NCBI GenBank assembly: GCA_016717345.1
Contig: JADKFR010000002.1
Span: 1-64,000, forward strand
Reading direction: 5' to 3'
DNA length: 64,000 bases
Source: Propionibacteriaceae bacterium
Lineage (GTDB): Bacteria; Actinomycetota; Actinomycetes; Propionibacteriales; Propionibacteriaceae
The notes under the pieces are model-generated. The model was not told where the DNA came from. It saw only the letters and a program-made list of their open reading frames with translations, and did no database searches. The position numbers and the translations under genes are program-made. This document shows, one piece after another, positions 59,054-64,000 of the stretch. Position 1 is the first letter of the stretch, and every line of letters starts with the position of its first letter.

Positions 59054-60736
59054 CTCCCGACCCGAGCCCCCTCCCGATCCGTCTGGCCCGTGCGGTCGTG
59101 CGCCGGGTTCGCCATGCCGGACGACGGCCAACTACGGCCAGCAGCACGCCCAAGGCGGCACGGCGGAGCGACCCTACTCCGCCGATGCAGCCGTTTCCGC
59201 CAGGCATGGTGATCTTCGCCGTCGATGGTGTTCCGCGGGTGCACGGTGGGCGGACGACCTCCATCCTCACCAAGGCGCGGCTGTTCAAGGAGAAGGCGGG
59301 CAAGGATTCGATCTTGGTCACCCTCTATGACTCCTCGCAGATCGACGACCTCGCTCACGAGTTCACCGAGCGGGGGATCCTTAGCGAGGGCTTGACCTTG
59401 GCCAGCCTGCACGACTTCTATCCGGACTACACAGAGTTCACCGGAGTCGTGGTCGAACACCCCATCGAGGAGGTCGGACTCCAGCACCGGCTAAATTCCG
59501 ACAAGGGCACGTACGAATACTTCGACAACGGTGTGCTAATCATGTCGAAACGCTTCGACTATTCGGGCCGGCTGATCGTCCGTGACCACTTCAACGGGGC
59601 CCGCACTGTCACCCAAAGCGACGAGTTCTGGCCTGACGGTAGCTACCGACGTCAAGTGTTCATGGACTTGTATTACGGCGTCGCCCGGCAAGAGTTGTCC
59701 TTTCGCCACGACGGCACCCTTCGACTCAACGTGTTGTGGGCGGTCAACCCGATCACAAGAGTACGAAGTCCAGAGCGGGTCACCCTCTTCGATGCCGAGG
59801 GCCGGCCTGAGCGGGTGTTGCCCAGATTATGAGGAGATTTTGCACAGTTGCCTGGACGAACTGGTCGGCGACCAGCCCGCCTTCATCTGCTGCGAGGCGC
59901 GCAGGATCGATCCGTGGCTGCTCAGCTACCACCGCTCCAACGTCAAGAAGATCTTCGTTCTACACAACGCCCATATCCGCCCGCCCTACAACCGGATCGG
60001 CCAGATCCGGCCCATCTACCGTCCGCTGTTGGACAGGCGACACGATGTCGACGCAGTGGTATTCCTAACTGAGGCCCAGAGGGCTGACGCCGAGGCGCAC
60101 TTCGGGCACACTGATGGGTTCTATGTGATACCGCATTCCGCTGCGCCAGCGGCGCTGGACCCGCAGGTTGTCCGCGACCCGAACCGGATCGTGATGATGG
60201 TCCGGTTGGACCAGCAGAAGCGTTTGCCGGATGCCATCAAGGCCTTCGCCCTCGTGCACCGCGACTTCCCCGCCTGCCGGTTGGAGATCTACGGCCGGGG
60301 CCCGGAGGAGGCGGCGCTGCGCACCCTGATCGAATCACTGGGCTTGGCCGGGTCAGTGATTCTAGCCGGCTACACCAACGACCCCAGCAGCGTCTATCAG
60401 TCCGCGGGGCTGTCGCTCTTGACCAGCGCCTACGAAGGCTTCGGTTTGGCGGTGCTTGAGAGCCTCAACAACGGCTGCCCAGTGGTGTCCTACGACCTAA
60501 GATACGGTCCGTCCGACATCATCAGCCACGGCCAGAACGGCTTCCTGGTGACTAACGGCGATATTGCGGCGCTCGCCGACCAGATCAAAGCCGTGTTGGC
60601 TGACCCGGAATTGCTGCACCAACTCAGTGAGGCGGCTCCAATGGCAGCTGGTGCCTTCAGTGAAGATGCCTTCGTCGCCCGCTGGTCCGGCCTTTACAAC
60701 ACGTTGTCGCGGACGCTGCGGTCTGGCGCCAGTTGA
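59044..60736 (+). pseudogene. TagE-like GT4 glycosyltransferase 2, one frameshift
   Basis: A tandem paralogue overlapping the first gene's end by 10 bp. The first frame (59044-59832) gives the N-terminal domain up to AEGRPERVLP and stops. A second frame resumes with DYEEILHSCLDELVGDQPAF and runs to 60736, with VMMVRLDQQKRLPDAI, LEIYGRGPEEAALRTLI and SAYEGFGLAVLESLNNGCPV. One surplus C in the CCC at 59821-59823 explains the break; removing it restores about 563 codons aligned with paralogue 1. It is either a recent mutation or a sequencing error. If the frame is whole, it is a second glycosyltransferase of the same polymer. Confidence 0.85.
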
Positions 60737-60737
60737 G

Positions 60738-61409
60738 TTAGGTGACGCGTCTCTTCATCACGAGCCAAACACCCGCCACAGCGGCGACTGAGATTAACCC
60801 GACGCCGAGAATCCACGGCAGTGGATCGGGCCCACCCCCACCGAAGTCGACGGGCGTGCTGGACGATCCCGGCGTCGGAACCTCCGAGCCGGGAGCAGGA
60901 CCTGTCGAGGCCGCCTCTGTGGGGGTGGGTACTGCCTCTGGCGTCGGCGGTGCAGACGTGGCCTTCGGGTTCGGGTTGCGCATCAAATCCGGCTCGTCGC
61001 TTTGACCCGACCATCGCGACGCGGGGACGCTTGTCCAGGTGCCCGAGCCGTACGCGAACTGGAACGCTCCTCCCTCGGGCTGCCCATCCGTTCGGTCGAT
61101 CCGGTACATGACCGTGAAGGTGTCCTTGTGTAGGTCAGTACTCAGCTGTGTGGTGACGTTGGTTCCCTCGACGATGAGCGGTCCAACAGCCACATTCTCC
61201 CCCTCGCTGCCCAGCACCAAGATCTTGGCGAGACTGACATCCACATCGCGTTTGAATACGAGGGTGACCCAGCCAGGGCGGGCCGAAAGCTCAGCACGTG
61301 GCTGAGGGTCACTTGCAACGATGAGGGAATCGCAATAGGCACGCGGAGCACCTACGAATGCCACAAGAATCGACACTAAGGCAACGATCACGCCCCTGAT
61401 TGCTCCCAT
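60738..61409 (-). CDS. CopC-like secreted, membrane-anchored protein lacking copper ligands
   Basis: A 223-residue protein with a signal peptide (about 1-25), a CopC-like beta-sandwich (about 27-125), a Pro/Thr/Ser-rich linker and a C-terminal helix (about 195-216) followed by KRRVT. CopC homology shows in ELSARPGWVTLVFKRDVDV and FTVMYRIDRTDGQPEGGAF. The N-terminal His and the DGH His of copper-binding CopC are replaced (DSLIV start; DGQ), so copper binding is doubtful. ATG 61409 follows AAGGAGG; GTG- or ATG-type starts further upstream lack one. It converges on the glycosyltransferase pair with 1 nt between stops. Confidence 0.75.
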   Translation of the reverse strand: MGAIRGVIVALVSILVAFVGAPRAYCDSLIVASDPQPRAELSARPGWVTLVFKRDVDVSLAKILVLGSEGENVAVGPLIVEGTNVTTQLSTDLHKDTFTVMYRIDRTDGQPEGGAFQFAYGSGTWTSVPASRWSGQSDEPDLMRNPNPKATSAPPTPEAVPTPTEAASTGPAPGSEVPTPGSSSTPVDFGGGGPDPLPWILGVGLISVAAVAGVWLVMKRRVT

Positions 61410-61522
61410 GGCAACGCCTCCTTGGCTCAATGCGTGTAGCGGTTGGATCCGATGCGCGTTTCGGCATGTAGGGACATTGTACCTCGATGACAGCTGTGAG
61501 GCCGGACGGGCAGTCCGCTGTC

Positions 61523-61609
61523 ATGGATCAGGTTCCTGATCCGCAGGTGCCGGAGCGCGCGTTCAGGTGGACGTACACGGCGATGCGCACGAAGCAGCCC
61601 GCAAGGTGA
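61523..61609 (+). pseudogene. IS3-type transposase OrfA remnant
   Basis: From ATG 61523 the frame reads VPDPQVPERAFRWTYTAM, recalling the VPDPEVPERARRRTYTA-like start of IS3-family OrfA proteins, then stops after 28 codons. Only the N-terminus survives. Assignment rests on this short match. Confidence 0.4.
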
Positions 61610-61612
61610 TCG

Positions 61613-61664
61613 AGATCCAGTCAACTCTCGGCTCTGCTAGATCCAGTCAACTCGGCTCTGCTAG
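61613..61664 (+). repeat. Tandem direct repeat left of the IS110 element
   Basis: A 28-bp unit (61613-61640) and a 26-bp unit (61639-61664) differ only by one TC dinucleotide; both begin AGATCCAGTCAACTC and end GGCTCTGCTAG. They lie between the IS3 remnant and the IS110 leader and may mark an insertion boundary. Confidence 0.75.
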
Positions 61665-61907
61665 CCAAGGTGCCCCTGTCGGGGCGCCTGTTCGGGGCGG
61701 AGAATGGGGGCGTGCGGCTGTCCGGTGACGCTGTGTTCCCTATGGTCCGTTGAGGCCGTGGCCTAGCCGGGTGCGGGGGCTGCGTGGTGGGCCTTTCACT
61801 GCTGCCGTTGAGCGCGAGGACTAGATTCCTTCGGTTTCTGCCCTGGCAGCCCTTCCGGACAGTCGCGCCTTGTCAGCCGATGTTTCTGCGGTCGGAAGGG
61901 GGTCGTG
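61665..61907 (+). ncRNA. Candidate IS110 bridge-RNA leader region
   Basis: About 240 noncoding nt directly upstream of an IS110-type transposase. It begins near a stable hairpin (GGTGCCCC-tgtc-GGGGCGCC, 61669-61688) and ends at the ribosome site. IS110 elements lack classic inverted-repeat ends and encode a structured bridge RNA, usually in the end upstream of the transposase. Assignment rests on position and one hairpin; loops were not modelled. With 61410-61664 this is the gene-poor stretch left of the element. Confidence 0.35.
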
Positions 61908-63181
61908 ATGGCAGTTGTTGAAGACGATGAGCAGATCATCGCCCGGGTCGCGGCGTTGGATGTCGGTAAGGCGGAGGTGGTGTGTTGCGTCCGGCTCCCC
62001 GCACCGGATGGTGGCCGTCGCCGGGTCCAGGAAGTCACCACCCATTCCACGATGGTCGGCTCGTTGACCGAGCTCGCGAACCGGCTGGTCACCCTCGGGG
62101 TGGAGCGGGTCGTGATGGAGGCCACCAGCGACTACTGGCGGCCACCGTTCTATGTGTTCGAAGCCCACGGGCTGGACCCGTGGCTGGTCAACGCCCGTGA
62201 CGTCAAACACCTCCCGGGACGGCCGAAGACCGACCGGCTGGATGCGGTGTGGCTGTGCAAGGTCGCCGAACGGCAAATGCTGCGCCCCAGTTTCGTCCGC
62301 CGCACGACATCCGCCGGTTGCGGGACCTGACCCGTTACCGGGTCGACCTGATCGCTGCCCGCACGGCGGATAAGAACCGGGTCGAGAAACTCCTCGAAGA
62401 CGCCTGCATCAAGGTCTCAGTGGTCGTCTCCGATCTGTTCGGGGTGTCGGGCCGGGCGATGCTGGCCGCGATCCTGGCCGGGGAACGCGACCCGAAACGG
62501 CTCGCGAACCTCGCCAGTCCCGGCTGCGGCTCAAGCTGGGTCAACTCGAAGAGGCGTTCGCCGGGCTGGCGATCGGGACGTTCACCGCCCACCACGCATT
62601 CCTACTCACCACGATGCTGGACCGCATCGACAACACCAGCGTCGACATCACTACCCTCGACACTCACATAGAGGCGCTGTTGGCCCCTTTCGCTGACACC
62701 GTGGCCCGGATCGACGAAATCCCCGGTATCGGTATCACCGGCGCGGCAGCGATCCTGGCCGAGATCGGCCTGGACAGGACCCGGTTCCCACCCCGGCCAC
62801 CTGTGCTCCTGGGCCAGGTTCGCCCCCGGCATCAAAGCCAGCGCCGGCAAAACCAAAGGCAACGGAGCCACCGGCCGCGGCAACCCCTACCTGGCCCGCA
62901 CCCTGGGCGACGTCGTCACCGGCGCCGCCCGCACCAACACCTTCCTCGGCGCCCGCTACCGACGCATCGCCCGACGACGCGGTGGGAACAAAGCCGTCGT
63001 CGCCGTCGGCCGATCCATCCTCGTGATCATCTGGCACCTACTCAGCGACCCCAACCTCCGATTCCACGACCTCGGCGCCGACCACTACGACCAACACGCC
63101 AACCCCGCCAGAGCCACCCGCGGGCACGTCAAAGCCCTCGAAGCCCTCGGCTACCAAGTCACCCTCGCACCAGCCGCCTGA
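61908..63181 (+). pseudogene. IS110 family transposase, three frameshifts
   Basis: A DEDD (RuvC-like) transposase broken three times. Frame 1 from ATG 61908 (GGAAGG upstream) has ALDVGKAEVVCC, VVMEATSDYWRPPFYV and KTDRLDAVWLCK, then shifts near 62300. A second frame continues DIRRLRDLTRYRVDLIAART to about 62515. A third has ARIDEIPGIGITGAAAILAE, and near 62790 the last frame gives SAGKTKGNGATGRGNPYLAR and RYRRIARRRGGNKAVVAV to TGA 63181. Together they make a full-length (~415-residue) IS110 protein with the IS116/IS110/IS902 C-terminal domain. The element is inactive unless the breaks are sequencing errors. Confidence 0.88.
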
Positions 63182-63279
63182 ACAGACCCAACACCAACCG
63201 GCTCCGATCCGCTCCGCCGGCGCACCAGCCTGCCCGTGGTCACCAACCATTCTCGGACTAGTGGTGATCTTGCCCCGGG

Positions 63280-63744
63280 CTGGTCCCTCGTGCGTGCCGG
63301 TGCCAGATACCGGTCGATCGTGGCCGCGGACATCCCTTCGAGTTCAGCGCGGACCTCGACGCTGTACCGGTCACGGCCCACCATGAGGGAGCCTTCGGCT
63401 TCCATCGCGTCCAGCCAGCCGGTCATCCCCTGGGCCAGGTACTTCCCGCAGGACCCGCCCGCCGTCGCCCACACGACCTGTAACACCTTCACGGCGTCGT
63501 AGGAGTACTTGCGTGCCTTGGTCCGGCGCCGGTCGATCACCGCGATCGTCGCGGTGGCACGGCCCTTCGGCTGCCGGAGACGGCCGCGCAGCTGCTGGCG
63601 GGCATGGTCCCGGTTCCAACCCGTGACCTCCACCACCTGATCCAGGACCCGGCCCTTGTCCTTCTTCGACGCCCGCGCATACGCCTCGGCGTACTTCTTC
63701 GTGACCTCAACCCGTGCCGACAACGACAGATCCTTCACCCTCAC
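63280..63744 (-). pseudogene. Truncated DDE/integrase-type transposase
   Basis: The N-terminal ~155 residues of an actinobacterial integrase-catalytic-type transposase: KDLSLSARVEVTKKYAEAYA, VTGWNRDHARQQLRGRLRQP, TIAVIDRRRTKARKYSYDA and GMSAATIDRYLAPAR. Family resemblance stops there; the remaining in-frame residues are unrelated sequence up to the IS110 gene. The catalytic core is missing, so it is a fragment, probably truncated by or beside the IS110 insertion. Confidence 0.75.
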
Positions 63745-63935
63745 ACCCCATCGTCGCCGAGCCCAGCTTCCCGGGGGAAACCATCTGAGGCACGACCCCT
63801 CACTACGCGGGGACTAAACGTGAGTCTCGTCGGCGATGTGCCCTTCAGTGCGTGAGTCGCTAGTATGAAGCGAAGAAGATTGTGCCTCGGGGGTCGCGTG
63901 CCCTGATTCGCGGCGCTGCCATCAACGAGAGATTG

Positions 63936-64000
63936 ATGATGAGGAAAATCCGAGTACGAGCCCAGAGTGGCGTCGCTGTGGCCTTGGCGGCGGTTCTCAC
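63936..64000 (+). CDS. Start of a secreted protein, cut by the window end
   Basis: An ATGATG start after GAGAGATTG opens MMRKIRVRAQSGVAVALAAV, a basic start plus hydrophobic core typical of a signal peptide. Only 21 codons lie in the window, so the function cannot be judged. TAGTAT upstream (about 63861) is a possible -10. The 190 nt between this gene and the transposase fragment hold no other feature I can support. Confidence 0.5.
   Translation, partial: MMRKIRVRAQSGVAVALAAVL

Noticed and set aside
62614..63261. Independent Arg/Pro-rich protein right of the IS110 gene
   Set aside because: Only its first ~50 residues are transposase sequence; the rest is the out-of-frame continuation of the same gene after a frameshift.

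Overview
The window is 64 kb of high-GC DNA with an actinobacterial gene set: a DtxR/IdeR regulator with all its metal ligands, an acVLRF1-type rescue factor, DUF3027, DUF2530, DUF3263 and DUF4032 proteins, polyphosphate glucokinase, a long SHMT, an MsiK-like ATPase and CIRCE-controlled GroEL. The mix fits Actinomycetota, most likely the Propionibacteriales. That placement is inferred from gene content and was not computed. Many genes have a TANNNT hexamer 7-8 nt before the start codon, so leaderless transcription is probably common.

Layout. 1-2.6 kb: the edge of an integrated element (tyrosine-recombinase remnant beside tRNA-Arg), a LysR regulator and a HAD phosphatase. 2.7-26 kb: mostly core and housekeeping genes, namely thioredoxin, IdeR, NCS2 purine permease, the DUF3027/cold-shock pair, proline-rich membrane proteins, Nudix, CDF transporter, CutC, class I FBP aldolase, groEL, RDD protein, manA, a uridine-kinase-like enzyme, tRNA-Thr, a VTT protein, a frameshifted msiK/ugpC, DUF4032, cysS and rlmB. 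26-40 kb: a complete L-rhamnose regulon, read leftwards. It comprises ABC importer rhaTPQS, isomerase rhaI, mutarotase rhaM, kinase rhaB, bifunctional aldolase/dehydrogenase rhaEW, LacI-type regulator rhaR, and two genes without an obvious place in the pathway (a PHP-like protein and a 559-aa zinc dehydrogenase). Similar operator-like palindromes lie at three promoters. 40-49 kb: glyA, a 0.6-kb noncoding tandem repeat, DUF1707/LiaF-like and two bacterial-PH-domain membrane proteins, galE, ppgK, argS and a SanA/YdcF-like protein.

49-61 kb is an envelope region: two tandem secreted FN3-endonuclease/exonuclease/phosphatase proteins, a TagF-like glycerophosphotransferase, a fused TagD-like cytidylyltransferase/Gfo-Idh-MocA oxidoreductase, two tandem TagE-like glycosyltransferases (the second frameshifted) and a CopC-like protein lacking the usual copper ligands. 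Together these suggest synthesis and glycosylation of a polyol-phosphate (teichoic-acid-like) wall polymer. 61.5-63.8 kb is an insertion-sequence graveyard: an IS3-like remnant, a frameshifted IS110 transposase and a truncated DDE/integrase-type transposase. The window ends inside the signal peptide of a further secreted protein.

Two otherwise intact genes each carry one extra C in a CCC run, and one intergenic region ends in a 15-G run with a duplicated gene end. Assembly errors must be excluded before these are treated as biology. I found no CRISPR array, rRNA or replication origin.
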